Made by a program: the position numbers and the translations under genes. From Pipra filicauda (Eukaryota; Chordata; Aves; Passeriformes; Pipridae): 64,000 nt of DNA. The stretch lies in assembly GCF_003945595.2 (NCBI RefSeq), contig NW_024104332.1, positions 3,100,001 to 3,164,000 on the forward strand. The letters run 5' to 3'. Under the pieces are notes generated by a model, which worked only from the letters and a program-made list of their open reading frames with translations, did no database searches and had not been told where the DNA came from. Below, piece after piece: positions 50,801 to 63,362 of this stretch. The stretch's first letter is position 1. Every line of letters starts with the position of its first letter.

Positions 50801-51481
50801 ATGAGCAGAAGTGCTCTCTATGCAGCATAAGTCACAGTCTCCACGGGCCAAGAGGATGGGGGTGCTTGCTTGTACAAGGTCTGTAAGGAAAACTTTCTAG
50901 GGCAGACAAGCCAGCCAGTGGAAGGAAGGAGGAGGGAGGCTCCATGCTCACACCAGGGACTTCCTTGGGTTAGATGAAGGGCTGGGACCAGCTCTGTGTG
51001 ACTCACTGTGCTTTTCTGAGCTGTGCTGCTGCCCTGATGCAACCCTCGCTCCAGCAGGAACCAACTGCAAGGGGCCATCACTGGTACTGGGAAGAAACAT
51101 GGGAGGAGTAAGAGCTGCTATTAAAAATTATCCCTTTGCAACCCGCACACCAAAGACACTGGCTGCTGGAAAGGGAGAATCCCCTTCCACCCACCACTTT
51201 GTGTGCAGCTGAAAATATCCGCCGGTACCACCAGATGGACAGGATACCCAGGCTCCTCTCAGACACAGTTCTCTGAACAGCCTTCAAAGGCGAAATCACC
51301 AACAAGGAAGCAAGCAGCTCAGAAAAGTAGTCCCAAATTTCTCCAGTCCCGAGCTGTTGCGCATTTGCTGCTTACTCACTTCTTGCCAAGCCTAGAGCTG
51401 CCGGGTTGGGCCCCCGCCCTCCCCTCTGGCACAACTACTCCTTACAGCTTGGAAGCTATTTTTTTCCCACTCTGCTATCTT

Positions 51482-51506
51482 AAAAAAGAAAGAAAGAAAG
51501 AAAAAG
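51482..51506 (+). repeat. GAAA microsatellite
   Basis: Four GAAA units flanked by A runs. Confidence 0.85.
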
Positions 51507-51804
51507 GCGTGAAAGCTTTTATCATCCTGAAAACATGCCAACTGCGAAGGCGACTCTGTGTCTCAGACGCCTGTTTCCTGGCAGATTTTAAGTCCTTTGC
51601 TCAACTGCTTGGATGGCGGGGGCAGGAGGTGCCTGCAGCAGCAGGCTGTGAACTGCAGTTCTAAACACTCACATGTTTAACTACTGCTAAATTACCAGGG
51701 GACCAACATTTTCAAACAGCAGGCTAAGAGCTGCACACACAGCCAAGTGGCCCATTCGAGGTGAAGTGATGCTGTGCAAGCAGATGAAGGGCCACTAGCA
51801 CAGC

Positions 51805-51912
51805 TACAGGAGGTACCAAGGGGGGTCACATGGCTCAACACCTCCACCTGGGTACAGCTGTCACGCAGTACAGAGGGGGGTCACCCTGCTCAACACCTCT
51901 GCCTGGTCAGCC
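51805..51912 (+). repeat. Imperfect tandem duplication, 55-bp period
   Basis: GGGGGGTCAC, GCTCAACACCTC and CCTGG recur at the same spacing from 51820 and 51875. Confidence 0.75.
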
Positions 51913-53474
51913 ACCCCTTCACTTCCCAGAGAGTGAGGCTTCAGCTCTGTTGGCACCCAGTCGTTTGAAGGGAAAGGATGGGACCAAGCGAGCAGGGTGA
52001 GCAGGGGAAAAGTGCTGGATGTCTGCACTACTGGTGCCCAAATTTCCAGTTAACAGCTCTGGCTGTAACCAGTTCGTGTGCTGGGAAGTTCATGCATAGC
52101 CTGAGAGGTGGGGACAGCCCCTGCCTTGCTGCTGTCCTGGAAAGAGCTACACACACAGAGCCCTTCACCCCAGCAATGCTTTTTGGGGCTCCAAAGTGCT
52201 TGGAGCTGGTTTTGTACACAGAAATCTCCTTTCCAGCCCCAAACAGCAGGGGCTCTTAGAAAGGGTGGGTAGTCATGAGTGGATTTTTGGACTGTGTGGA
52301 TCTGATGGCACGTTGGACCCATAGGAGTATAAGGCTTTAGTTTATGCCAGAGCACAATGTACCCTGAGGCCATCAAGATATGTAGGGGCAGAATCCATCT
52401 CTATTTTTGGGCTGACAGGGGGATCCCAGCAGCTGACTGTTCTGGAAGCTGAAGTGAGCCTGACCAGGAACAAAGGGCAGAAATACCCCCTTGTGACTGG
52501 CCCAGAGGCCCCATGTATCCTTGGCATATACTCCCAGGAGAGGGTATTTCAAGGACACAAAGGGCTTTTGGGATAGCTGCTGTGGAGACAGAGGAAATCA
52601 GACAGCAGAATACCTCACCTGGTTTCTCAGAGGATCCTTCTGCTGTGGGACTGCTGAGGTTGTAGAACAACAGGTACTGATGGACAGACCAGATGGTACA
52701 GACTGGAGTCCAGGGCAGCCAAGTGGTGCCACCATCGATATTGTTAATGTGTTTTTCTCCATTCCTTTGGCAGCAGAATGTAGGCCACGGTTTGCTTTCA
52801 TCTGGAGAGGTGTGCAGTACACCTGGAACTGACTGCCTCAAGGATGGAAACACAGCCCCACTATTTACCATGGACTGCTCCAGACTGCACTAGAGAAGGA
52901 TGAGGCTCCAGAACACTTAAGAGCACATCCATGACATCACCCTATGGGGGAACACGGCAGAGGAAGTTTCTGAGATCTTCGCCTTTTGTCCTCCAAGTCT
53001 CAACTCCACCCCGCCAGAGTGGGAAGGGGGAGGGAAAGGGAGAGTGAGAGAGCAGTGTCTGCTTTGGGAGAGTCTCTGTGGGGGCACTGAATTGGGGAGT
53101 ACCATTCCTAAACTACAACAAGGTAGAAGGCTATCTCTTGGCACGTGACCCACAGCAAAACCTACCCTAGCACATACCTCTAACCAGCCCTGCTGCCAGC
53201 TGAGGATTTTCCTTAACATTTCAATCCAGGCCATCCAAGCATTGCTCCAATTCTTCAGTTACTTGGAACCACCTGCAAAAAGAAAACTAAGTAGCCTGGG
53301 AAGACAGGGATTGATGGCCTTTCAGATTCACTTTTTTTCCCTAGGGACAAGTTCCTGGGAAGAACGTGCCACGCCAGCTGCCTCCTGTGCCTCCTGCCCT
53401 GCACACACACTTCTCTATCCACTTGAGAGCCCAGTTCACTAATAAGAGGAGCAGCCTTCATCCTCCTCTGTACT

Positions 53475-53888
53475 TAGAATCATGGAATAAGAGAATTATA
53501 CAATGGTTTGGGTTGGGAAGAACCTTAAAGACCATCTTGTTCCAACTCCCTGCCATGGGCAGGGACACCTTCCACTAGCCCAGGTTGCTCTAAGCCCCGT
53601 CCAACCTGGTCTTGGACACTTCCAGGGATGGAGCAGCCACAGCTTCTCTGGGCAACCTGTGCCAGGGCCTCCCCACCCTCACAGGGAAGAATTTCTTCCC
53701 AGTATCCCATCTAACCCTGCCCTCTGGCAGTGGGAAGCCATTCCCACTTGTCCGGTCACTCCAGGCCCTTGCCCAAAGTCTCTCTCCAGCTCTCTTGGAG
53801 ACCCTTTAGGTAATGGCAGAGGGGAGGGCTCTAAGGTCTCCTCAGAGCCCTCTCTTCTCCAGGCTGAACAATCTCAATTCTTGGATGT
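53475..53888 (-). mobile_element. CR1 LINE 3' fragment
   Basis: AGAATCATGGAATAAGAGAA, CAACCTGTGCCAGGGCCTCC and TCCAGGCTGAACAATCTCAA. Confidence 0.9.
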
Positions 53889-54826
53889 CTTCACCTTCTT
53901 CATCTCCCACCTTCTCCCCATTTAAGCACAAGGATGGCTGCAGCTGGGGCCAGCCAGCCCGAAAGCAACAGGCTGGAGGACGGGACACAGTCAGCATCTC
54001 TCCGTGGCCTCTGCCAGCAGGAAGCTCCTGCCAGGCCCTGGGGGAGCAGGGCTGTCATGGTGACATTTCTCTAACAGGCAGCATCAGTGACAGTGTCTGC
54101 ACTGCCAGAGCCAAGTGGCATCAGGCAAACTGCCTTTGTTCAACAGTCCAGCTTAAAGAGAGAAAAACAGCAGTACTACCAGTGTGGCAGGAGATAGGTA
54201 TGGTCAAGGTGCCAGCCACTCCCATTGCAGGTGGTTTTAGGCATTAACTTGGGTCAGAGTCAGTTGCAGCAGGTTGCTTTCCCAAAGTTAAGAAGCATCA
54301 GTAAACTTTTTTTTATGTTCAAGAGACAGCACTGGTATTTTTGTGTGCCAAACTGGGATCATCTCCAGTAGGGGATGGCCCTGCCTTCAGCTGTGCCCCA
54401 TGACAATTCCCTAGGGTTTTGTGAACACTGGTGTCCGGAGGAAGGAAAGGCCTTCCCCCACTGCAGAGGTTCCCAGCCCCAGACATGCAAGTGACCAGCT
54501 GAATTTCACAGCCTGCAGGAAGGACACATTTTGGGACACTTCCTATAGGGCAGGCCAAACAGGGAACAGAAAGGCCAAAAGGGGGGAGCATCACCCATGG
54601 GAAGCACATGCTTTTAAGGCCAAGAGAAGGCAAGTCCATGAGGTAGACATGATCCGCAGAGATTTCTCATTGCTTGTGTTGCGTGAGGCAGTAGCAGTCT
54701 CTTGATTCACTGTGCACAAGGAAAAAACAATTGTTTTAAGTAGTTTTTCCAGCGATGGAAATAAGCTCATATTTCAATTCCTATTTACCAAAACAGGAGC
54801 CAAACTCAGTGCTGTATGAAAGTGTG

Positions 54827-54832
54827 TTTATT
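54827..54832 (-). terminator. Candidate SLX9 polyadenylation signal
   Basis: Canonical AATAAA on the minus strand about 490 nt after the SLX9 stop codon. Downstream sequence is moderately U-rich. No other canonical hexamer was noticed between it and the stop. Confidence 0.45.
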
Positions 54833-55320
54833 CCAAAGCTAAATTTCTCACATAAAGCAATGTCTGTGAACAGCAGCATTCATCCTGACAGATCTCCAAC
54901 AGTCTCCTGGGCTTGGAGTCCTGACCCATTCCAACACAGCACTTGGGAATCTCTTTTCAGAGTTGTCAGGAAGGGGAGGGAAACGACAGAAAACAGATGC
55001 ATGGCCATTGGCACAATTTCAGAAATTGTGCCTGCTCACAAGAAGAGCAAATGTATCAAGACACTTTGCAGGGAGATTAATGCCTGTACAAAGATCCCAC
55101 AGAACACCCTGCTCCATGCAGACTGCCTGCAAAGAGGCAGCTGCCCCTATCAGGAGAGAGCTGTGTTATTCTTGCAGACAGAAACCAGGGCTGTTGGATT
55201 TAATTATCTGCTGAACTGCTTCCAAGGACCGAAGTAGTTGAGAGGTCATGTCAGAGAGGTGCTCCTTCGAAGCCCAGAGACTTTGCACCCTGGTGCGCTG
55301 CTCTGGTCCCAGCTGACACT
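54827..55320 (-). other. SLX9: Probable SLX9 3' untranslated region
   Basis: Sequence after the TAG at 55321. The first clear AATAAA on the minus strand is at 54832-54827, giving a 3' UTR of about 0.5 kb with cleavage expected slightly below 54827. A longer or shorter UTR cannot be excluded without transcript data. Confidence 0.5.
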
Positions 55321-55447
55321 CTAGAGGGGATTCCCTTCTTCCCCCAGCCTCAGCCTCTTGGAGAGGTGGTTGCTGATGGCCATGAGGGGGTTGGCTCTGT
55401 ACTTGGGATCAGTGATAACCTCATGAAACCGAGCCACTTCCTTCTCT
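55321..55447 (-). CDS. SLX9: SLX9 (FAM207A) last coding exon with stop codon
   Basis: C-terminal 41 residues of the SLX9/FAM207A family, a nucleolar ribosome-biogenesis factor; the yeast homologue Slx9 acts in 40S precursor rRNA processing and export. The exon follows the acceptor TTTCCTCAG (ending 55448) and reads EKEVARFHEVITDPKYRANP and onwards to a TAG at 55323-55321. It resembles the mammalian C-terminus with its pattern of acidic-basic helix, FxELL/FHEVI, then YRA/SPLxAI. The first base completes a leucine codon begun by the exon at 56839-56904. The antisense strand carries a 160-codon open frame nearby that is a shadow. Confidence 0.9.
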
Positions 55448-56664
55448 CTGAGGAAAGAAAAACAACACGCAAATTCTCTAAGTGCCTCACACAAAAGAAA
55501 CTGAGCAGATAAGGACCAAACTCATAAAGCAGTGGATTTCTGTCGAGACAGAGTGATCCTGGGTGTAAATCTCAGAAAGAGACAGCGCAAGAAATAAACC
55601 TAATTTAGCCAAGGGCAAAGCTCAAATTGCTGCCAGCTTCATGGGAGCCAGAGGCTTGATCTCATGCCACAGAGACAGAAACAATCTTGTTAGTGCCCAG
55701 CATCACTTGGAAATGGTTATTTCAGAACTTTTCCCTAGTAGATCAAGGGACTGTGGGTATCTGGTAAATCACCAGGAATGAAAATTACTTCAGACTGCAC
55801 CAGCACGAAATCAGATTCTCTTCTGAGAGCTCATCTACTGACTTTCATTGCTGAAAGTCTGGTTGCTACCAGCCTTTCATTGCTGAAAGGCTTGGTAATC
55901 CTATGTGCAACTCTAGTTAGATGCCATGGGAAGAGCAGCTGCTTGCTGTGGAAATGGTCTTGTCTTAAAAAGCAAGCACCCAGGGAAAAACAAGAACAGA
56001 GTAGGAGTGTAAAAGAAAACCTGTGAGTTTTCACACAGCCACATCCATTGCAGCATCCCCATCTCCCTCAGGCTGCCAGGCTCTCCACATGCTTGCCAGA
56101 CACACAGCTGTTGGCATTCAACTACTCCCCTCCCAAGTAAGGGCCTTCCCTTCAATGCCAGCCCTGCCCCTGGCAGAGGGAAGAGAGGAGCCAAATCTGA
56201 AGCTTGGGTTTTGGTAGATGGGGCAATATGGTGAGTCGTAGGGAACCTCCTACCCTAACTAATATCCTGGGAAACAAACCTCAAGACCTTACTCCAAGCT
56301 ATTTCCCTCCCAAGAAGCACAGATTTCCCAGACCGCTAAAAAGTAAAGAAAGGCAGAAGCAAGGAAGGCATCCCAGCACCAACAGCGGCCAATTTCTGAC
56401 AGAGAAGGGTATTCATGGAGTGTGCTGGAGATCTGTAGCCTGACTGTTCAGCCTCAGTTTGAAGCTGAATGGCTCAGAACTGACAGAAATCCTGGAAACA
56501 TGAAAGCAAACACTGCCAGATCACAGTGCCTAGCCCCAAGAGAGCTGTGCTGAGCGAAAATGAAGTTCTTGATGCCTAGTGGCAGTATAAACTATCCAAC
56601 AGATTACACAGAGGAATAAGGAGTTGCCAGACTAAGCCCAGGAATCATTCAAAAGCATTTAAAC

Positions 56665-56805
56665 TCTCCATCCTTCTTGATATTCAAAAGCCATGTGGAC
56701 ATGGCCCTGAGCAACCAGTTCTAGGTGACCCTGCTGGTTGGACCAGGGGTCCCTTCCAATGACCCCCAGGGGTCTTTTCCAGTCTCAGCCATTCTGTAAG
56801 GCTCA
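56665..56805 (+). mobile_element. CR1 LINE terminal fragment, older subfamily
   Basis: TTGATATTCAAAAGCCATGT, TCTAGGTGACCCTGCT, then GGGGTCCCTTCCAATGACCC and CATTCTGTAAGGCTCAG. Confidence 0.75.
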
Positions 56806-56838
56806 GCAAGGACTGGACACTGGTAACTGGGTACTTAC

Positions 56839-56904
56839 AGGAGCCGATGTTTCTGAGCTTGTTTCATCAGACAGAAGTCTGATGGTTCTGCCTTTGCTAT
56901 ATGG
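56839..56904 (-). CDS. SLX9: SLX9 (FAM207A) internal coding exon
   Basis: A 66-nt exon between acceptor CTCTCCACAG (ending 56905) and donor GTAAGTAC (from 56838). It encodes HIAKAEPSDFCLMKQAQKHR plus two residues shared with the next exon, corresponding to the mammalian segment around the LSRMSAAQRQQLL motif. Its phases (one base carried in, two carried out) join exactly to the neighbours at 60154 and 55447, giving a serine and a leucine at the junctions. Identity rests on the continuous reading frame over four exons. Confidence 0.88.
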
Positions 56905-58186
56905 CTGTGGAGAGAAGAAACAAAACAAGTGAGCGAGTGTTAGAGAAGAGCAGCGATTTAGAAATGGCTGCGGAGATGGAAGCAGTCCAGGAATTCTGCA
57001 TTTGCCTTCCCAGAGAGGACAGGTAATCGTCCTGCATGGAAATTGTCCTGAAAGGCAGTTATTTCACAGCCAGGCACTGCATGGAAATGCAAACTCCTTC
57101 TGGCACAGACTGACAGAGCAGGAGGCATTGCAGAAAAACCAGATCGCTTAGTTCCAGAACTGGTCATTAGCTGTCCATGCCCAGATCACTTTCTGCTTAT
57201 CACTGACCTCCAGGTCAAACCGATCCTGTTGCTTAGAGAAAAGATTCCATTGAACTTCCTCTCACTGCCACACGTGTCACCTCTGCACGGCTCACGTTCC
57301 CTACTGACACTGCAGAGCCCCAGCCTCGGCAGCCATCCCTTACAGACAGTGCTATGTACACTCAGCAAGAAGCATCCATGGGATACTGCCAGCCCTGCTC
57401 TGGATCCCGCAGTGGGACCACTGGGATATAATGTGTTGGAATGCAGGATGGTGCACTGTGTGCAGTGGAGGCACAGCAGCAGGTATGGATCTGCACTTTC
57501 TGTAACCCACTCCTGACTCCTGGGCAAAGTCCAAGGAGACCAGAGGTGTAATCCCATCCCACACAGTGCCTGATGCCAAGCAGCAGCAGAGATTTACCAC
57601 AAAGGCAGTGCTGACCCCCAGCAAGGGACACATAGGAAGGGCAGCGATTGCTTTTGGGACTTGAAGTGCATAAGGGGAGCTGCTGGTAGAACTGGACATT
57701 AAGGAAAGGAGAAGAAACTTCCATTCTTCAGCACTAGACAGATATAAAAGTTAATAGGAGAAACAAGTTGGGAAGTGGGTCTGCCTCCATGGGGTAGCTC
57801 CTCTCCTATTTGCCCTGAGGCTGAGCCCCAGCAACAGCCCAAGGGGGAGGAAGAGGGTCTGCCTCTTACCCCTCTGTTGGGGCAGATTCCTCAAGGAGGA
57901 ATCTTCCCATACTGGTGGGTGCTGGGAGCTAGAACCTTCCTCACCAGATCTGCCCCAAAGGTTAGGAAACACAACAGTTCCTTGCCTTCTCTTCAAGACA
58001 GCAGGATCTGGTCTCTTGCTGGCAGTGTTACAGTGACCTTCTCTTCCTATTTCCCACTCTGACATGTTACCCTCCATCCTGTTATTTTGCCTTTTTTCCC
58101 CCATTCTTCCTTCCCTCCTACTCACTTGCCTCATATTCATTCACCTTACTCACTTCCATCACCCCTCTCTACTCAATCAGTTCCTG

Positions 58187-58228
58187 CTCATTTCCCTCCC
58201 CTCCCCTCCCCTCTCCTCCCCTCCCCTC
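58187..58228 (+). repeat. CCCCT-type microsatellite
   Basis: About eight CCCCT/CTCCC units with one TCTCC variant. Confidence 0.85.
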
Positions 58229-59094
58229 ATTCTTAACAGCTCAGCACAGGAACAATTTCTTGTCCCAGTTTGCCTGGAATGCTCACAGAAGCCCAGGGAA
58301 ATCCCTTCTCAAGTTGGATGGCAACCCATGGTCACCAGAGCAGGGCTTGCCAAACCCGTGTGTGCCACCAAGTCACCATGGCAGCCCCTTCAGAAATGAG
58401 CAGCTCTGCAGAGGGTGACAAAGCCTAAAGGAAAGCTATTCTAGAGTACATCCCAGGCTGGACTTCCCTCCAAAACCACCAGCACATTGCCTGTTCTCTT
58501 GGACCATGTTAGCAGCCCAGATTCATTACACTTCATTGCCTTCATTCATTATAAAACAGAATAAAAACCTCCCTGTAATGCGCCTTTACCCTGCAGGAGA
58601 TCAAATTCTTGGAGAATCTAATCTTTTATTAATAATGATGACAAATCACCAGAGTATTACCCTTCCTTTCTGCATTGATTCAAATCCTGTAAAAGCCTCC
58701 TCTGATTATTTCAAACACTTCTGCACACACATCCAGGAAGCCAGAAGCCAGCAAGGGGAAGAAGAGCCCTGTAGCTCCTCCATGCCATTACTGAGGGGGG
58801 GCTGCTTTTGGGTTGGCATGTCACAGGCAAATCTGGCTGACATCACCCAGTGTCAAACTCCCATCTCCACTGTGCTGACTCAGGCTTCCAAAAGGACAGA
58901 CTAGGGATTCCACACCCCCACAGGAGGTCTGGGGGAGGGAGGGAGCTGACAGCACATCTCCAAGTCTGGAGATTCGTGCAAGATCACCAAACACTTCCAG
59001 GTGTGCCACACACCCTCTGCTATGAAGGGCACTACAAAAGAGAAGGTCATTGCAGTTGCTGGGAGGAGTATTTTGGCCAGTGTTTTGCCTTAAA

Positions 59095-59590
59095 GCATCC
59101 TGCAGCAGATGGCCAGAAAGGGATAAGACTGGAGGAATTCTGACTGGAGAAGAGAAGGCTCTGGGAGACCTTAGAGCCCCTTCCAGTTTCCAAAATGGCT
59201 CCAAGAGAGCTGGAGAGGGATCCTGGACAAGGGTCTGGAGTGACAGGACAAGGGGGAATGGCTTCTCGCTGACAGAGAGCAGTTTTAGATTGGATATTGT
59301 TGGGGTGTCCTGTGCAGGGCAAGAGTTGGACTTCATGATTCTGATGGGTTCCTTCCAACTTGGCATATTCTGTGATTCTGATAACAAATTCTTCCCTGTA
59401 AGGGTGGTGAGGCCTTGGCACAGGTTGCCCAGAGATGCTGTGGATGCCCCATCCCTGGAAGTGTCTCAGGCCAGGTTGGACAGGGCATAGAACAACCTGC
59501 TCCAGTGAAAGGTGTCCCTGACAATGGTAAGGGTTTGGAACGAGATGGGCTTTAAGGTCCCTTCCAACCCACACCAGTCTGTGATTCTAA
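59095..59590 (+). mobile_element. CR1 LINE 3' fragment interrupted by a second CR1
   Basis: Outer element: AGCCCCTTCCAGTTTCC, TCTGGAGTGACAGGACAAGG, then AGGTTGCCCAGAGATGCTGT and the tail CCAGTCTGTGATTCTAAG. It is broken between GGATATTG and CAAATTCTTCCCTG by about 84 bp of another CR1. Confidence 0.9.
59300..59383 (+). mobile_element. CR1 terminal fragment nested in another CR1
   Basis: TGGGGTGTCCTGTGCAGGGC, GATTCTGATGGGTTCCTTCC and tail ATTCTGTGATTCTGAT, inserted in the same orientation. Confidence 0.8.
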
Positions 59591-60153
59591 GACCAAGGCA
59601 AGTGTACAGCCACATCCTCTCCACTCTTTGCTGCTCAGAGACCTAGTGCCAGCTGCACTTTATAGACATGCAGCAAGCCCTCCATGGAGCTGTTGTCACT
59701 GGATTTGTCAGGTCCCACCTGAACATACAGGCTTCCTTCAGCCCTGACAACCTGTGGCAAGGAGCTGTGCAAAGCAGCAAGCCTCCTGCTTGTACTGAAC
59801 CTGTTACTCACTACATACATTTGATGTCCTTTAATTCTCATACTGGAAAAGATCACATCATGACAGAAAGGGGGCAAAGCCACCCACTCAGGCTCAGGTA
59901 AGCCCTGGCCCCAAACTCCAGCCAAGCAACTGTCTGTTTTCTGCAAGACTTGAAGTTTTGCTTGTACTTTTGCTGTTCATTCCCACTGAAAGAGAGGGCA
60001 GGCTGAATAAATGGTGGCATATAGGAAAAAAAAAAAACAAGAAAAAAGTGCTCCTCGAAGAATTAGAAGCTTGTAGCTATGAGCTGAGCTGAAGGACACT
60101 TCATCCCGCAGAAAGAAGGGAAATACACAGCCCATCCCCAAAATGGCACGTAC

Positions 60154-60307
60154 CTCTTGACTGGCTTCCTGCCCCTGCCACCTGCAGTCAGGTCAGAGAG
60201 CTCAGGTAGGGCTTCCATCAAGGGCTGCATGTCTCCCACCACAGGTGTTGCTTTTCGCTTTGCTTCGGCTTTTCGCTTCTGCTTCATTATCTTCACACTT
60301 TCTATTT
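60154..60307 (-). CDS. SLX9: SLX9 (FAM207A) internal coding exon, conserved core
   Basis: A 154-nt exon, acceptor TTCTGATTCAG (ending 60308), donor GTACGTG (from 60153). It encodes a basic helix (IESVKIMKQKRKAEAKRKAT) followed by PVVGDMQPLMEALPELSDL, the family's most conserved motif (mammalian form VVGDLxPLxxALPEL), then a Gly/Arg/Lys-rich stretch. The lysine-rich helix fits a nucleolar RNA-associated protein. Two leading bases complete a lysine codon with the A from the exon at 63363. Confidence 0.93.
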
Positions 60308-63300
60308 CTGAATCAGAAATAAGGCTCTACTGAAGGAAGGAGAAGTGTCTGCAGGAGATAACCCTTGAGCTAAGAAATTAATAGACTGCTTAACCACCTA
60401 GAGGAATAACAGGCCAGAAGTGACCTAAACCAGGGAAAGACCAAAAATAATGCAGCTGGGTTATTCCCCCCTTACAGGTTGTGTTTGCTTATAACTCTAT
60501 ACATCCCTTCTGACAGTGCAACGGGAAATGAAATTCCCACACTGATTTTGTCTGAATTGCTCCCATCCCTTACACTGTTCATCACTCACAGCAACACAGC
60601 ACAGGAGCCCTGGTGTGGCAAAAAACCCCACACTGACCTTGCATGGAACTGGGTGAGAGAAACAAGAGGGGAAGGGACAAACCAAGTACAGTCAGCTCCA
60701 CATCTGGCCTTAAACAAGCACAGCCCCATCTCTGCTTTGCTGCTGGGACCAAACAGTGGTCTCCTAGCACAGGCAGAAAAGACGGACTTAATTTCAGTTG
60801 TTTACTTAGTTCGGAGCGAGTCAAGGTCTCACCTTCATGACTCATGGTGGAGTGCAAGCCACCAGATGCTGGATAAACTGGACCCCTGGAAAAGCACTGC
60901 ATCAAGTGGCAGAGACAGATGGCTCTTCCTCAGAACCACGTTTCCCAGTCTCCCTGCAGCAGCTCTGACATGGTTGTGGGCACAGAAAGCTCCACAAATG
61001 TTATATCGGTCTCCCCCCTTCAGCCATGGGAGGTGGGCTTTGAAAGCCCACAGGCTTCTGCCTCAGTCCTTGAGGCTCCCTGGTGTAGTTTTAAGTCCCA
61101 CAGCTGCCCAAGCTTCACAGAGCCAGCAGTTGCCAGGGTAAGCTCCAGCAGAACATGCCCTTTAGACAGCCCACAAAAGCCCAGGACTCATACAAGCTTC
61201 CAGCTGAATTCCAAGATGCCCCAACCTGACCCAGAAGTCCCTTGGACAACTGCAAGGATGAGCCTCAGTGCTGAGCTAAAAACTCCATGTGTGGACATGA
61301 CAGAGTGCCAGAAGCTGTGGGGCCAAGCTGGTAGCACAGGCAGGCCAACAGCTTCCACAGAACTATTTTGGTGGGAGCAAAAAAGCAGCCAGTCCCACTT
61401 ACAGACCACAATCTCGGGTCTAATCCTGCTCCCACAATCTCAAGGAAGCAGAACTCAAATTCACTGGCTGGCTGCTGGCTCCTTTCATACCTCTGCCTTG
61501 TTTGCTCTCCAACTCGGCTGTCATGAACTGCAATTCTGCTGTACATGGATGTTTGTGACAAATCTGGATTGGAAACGCCTCTCCTCGCAGCAATCCCTGC
61601 CAAGAACACAGCTTTCTGTTCTGCATCACTTCTTTTTTTGGTCTGGCTTTATGAAGCTGACTACTTCAGTGCTTTCATAAACAGTATGTGCTTAAAATTT
61701 TCAGACACCTGATTCTGCACAAACATCCCAAATTCTTTTCCTATGAAGTCTTGTTCGTCTGAGGAGCCACGCAATATATATATTTTTAAATGCGCATACT
61801 TCTAATGTCTGAAGCATTACATAAGTTTTTTCCCCTCTCTAGTCTCTCCTAAGATTACTTATTGGAATGGAAGAAAGCTCCAAGTTTTGCATTTGCTCTA
61901 CTGGGCTGAACTTTGGTTCCCAGGGTCTTGGCATCCAGTGTCACAAGAGCAGCCCTGGGACAACAAGAAACAACAAACTCAGATTTAGGAAAACAGACAT
62001 GCAGTGGTAACAACCTCAGCTGTCCAAATTGGGTTCTCTTTCAGGGGGCAAAGAGTTCTTTCTCCACAAAAAAAAATTTTTTTTTTAGGTACTTTTGTGC
62101 CTGTAAAGCACTTCTAACACATAGTATCTTCTAAGGGAGATTAATTTGGCCCGGAGTTTACTGTGTTGGTGTTCTGCTCAAAGCAAAGCCTCTGTATTTC
62201 ATTTGTGTTTCCTCAACTTAGTGATTTCAGAGACAAGAGAGAGGGAAAGAGGCCACAGCAGGGCCAAAATAACACACATGATCTTGGGAAAGATGGATGC
62301 TACAAAGGCATCAGGAGGGCAGGATTAAGAGAGTGTAGGGATCCTGCTTCTGGGCTTTTCCAAAGCAGCTGACCTTCACTAGCACAGCACTATACTTTGT
62401 GTCAAAGGGTTGCAGATGTCAAAGGCACTGTGAAGCTTTTGGGAGAAGGTTTCCTTCACACACAGAGTGTTAAATTCTCAGCTTTTTATCTAAGAGGAGC
62501 TAGACGCACCTTCTCTGCAAATGGTGAAATCACAGGTGAATGGACTTGAGCTCAGAGCTCAGGCGCACAGAGCACATGGTGTAGCAGAAAACCATATCCC
62601 TCTGCCCCAAACACAATCTGCCTTCAACTCTGTTGGGCAAGAAGGTGTTAGGGGAAAAGCTTGTCCCAAGAACACCTCCAGGTGACACAAGGAATCCCTC
62701 TGCTACACTGGGTAGGACAGCATAGTCTCTTACTGCGCTGCAACACTCGAAGCAAAAATACAGACACTTCCCACAGGAAACAGAAGCATTTCTGCCATGG
62801 GCTGGTTTTGTTTAGCTCATATTTCACAGCCTCGAGAAAGGCCAGACTGTCTGGCAAGTGGGTTCACTGACCTGTAGCATATGGGAAAGAGCAGTAACAC
62901 AACCAGAAGTGCCCAGAGTTCTCCCTTACTGCAGGCTCTCACCACAGAGGTTTGGGATGAGATGGTGGCAGCATAGGTCTCAGCTCCAGGCTGTCCTATC
63001 ACCCCCATGGCTCCTCGGCAACGAGGAGCTCCACTACACAGCCAGTCCTATCTGTACCAGGGCTTTAAAAGATACACTAAACTTACATGGGCACAGTGTC
63101 CTATCTGGATAAAGAAGGAGTTTATGTAGTCAGATATATTACACGTGGAGAAAGATCAAAAACAGATGTGGGGCAATGACTCGGTCTTGGTGCTTAACAC
63201 TGAGCAATACCTGGGACTTTGACCCCACCTGCTGGGGAGCAGGTGTGAAGGTTTCTGAGAAGCATTCAGCCCTTCCAAGCACTTAAACCCACACCCAATG

Positions 63301-63362
63301 AACAAGGAGATCCACCAGAGCCGTGCTCTGTGATGTGTGACATGCTTCACAGGAGTACTCAC

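Larger units (their letters stand above)
42660..54820. other. Intergenic region between ADARB1 promoter and SLX9 3' end
   Basis: About 12 kb. I recognise CR1 fragments at 42.87-43.12, 43.37-43.46, 44.30-44.89 and 53.48-53.89 kb, a GAAA microsatellite at 51482-51506 and an imperfect 55-bp tandem duplication at about 51805-51912. The remainder shows no coding exon, RNA gene or repeat I can name; many overlapping short open frames in all frames argue against conserved coding sequence. Confidence 0.55.
55448..63362. other. SLX9 introns
   Basis: Three introns: 55448-56838, 56905-60153 and 60308-63362. They hold CR1 fragments at about 56.67-56.80 and 59.10-59.59 kb, a CCCCT-type microsatellite at 58187-58228 and a pair of short hairpins at 55842-55889. 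Long overlapping open frames at 60.5-61.7 kb on the plus strand match no family I know. Confidence 0.6.

Noticed and set aside
54755..55237. 160-codon open frame on the plus strand
   Set aside because: Antisense to the SLX9 3' untranslated region; no recognised domain and no promoter context.
60479..61680. Two overlapping open frames (220 and 253 codons) on the plus strand in an SLX9 intron
   Set aside because: They overlap in different frames, are Ser/Pro/Leu-rich without domains, and lack splice or promoter support.
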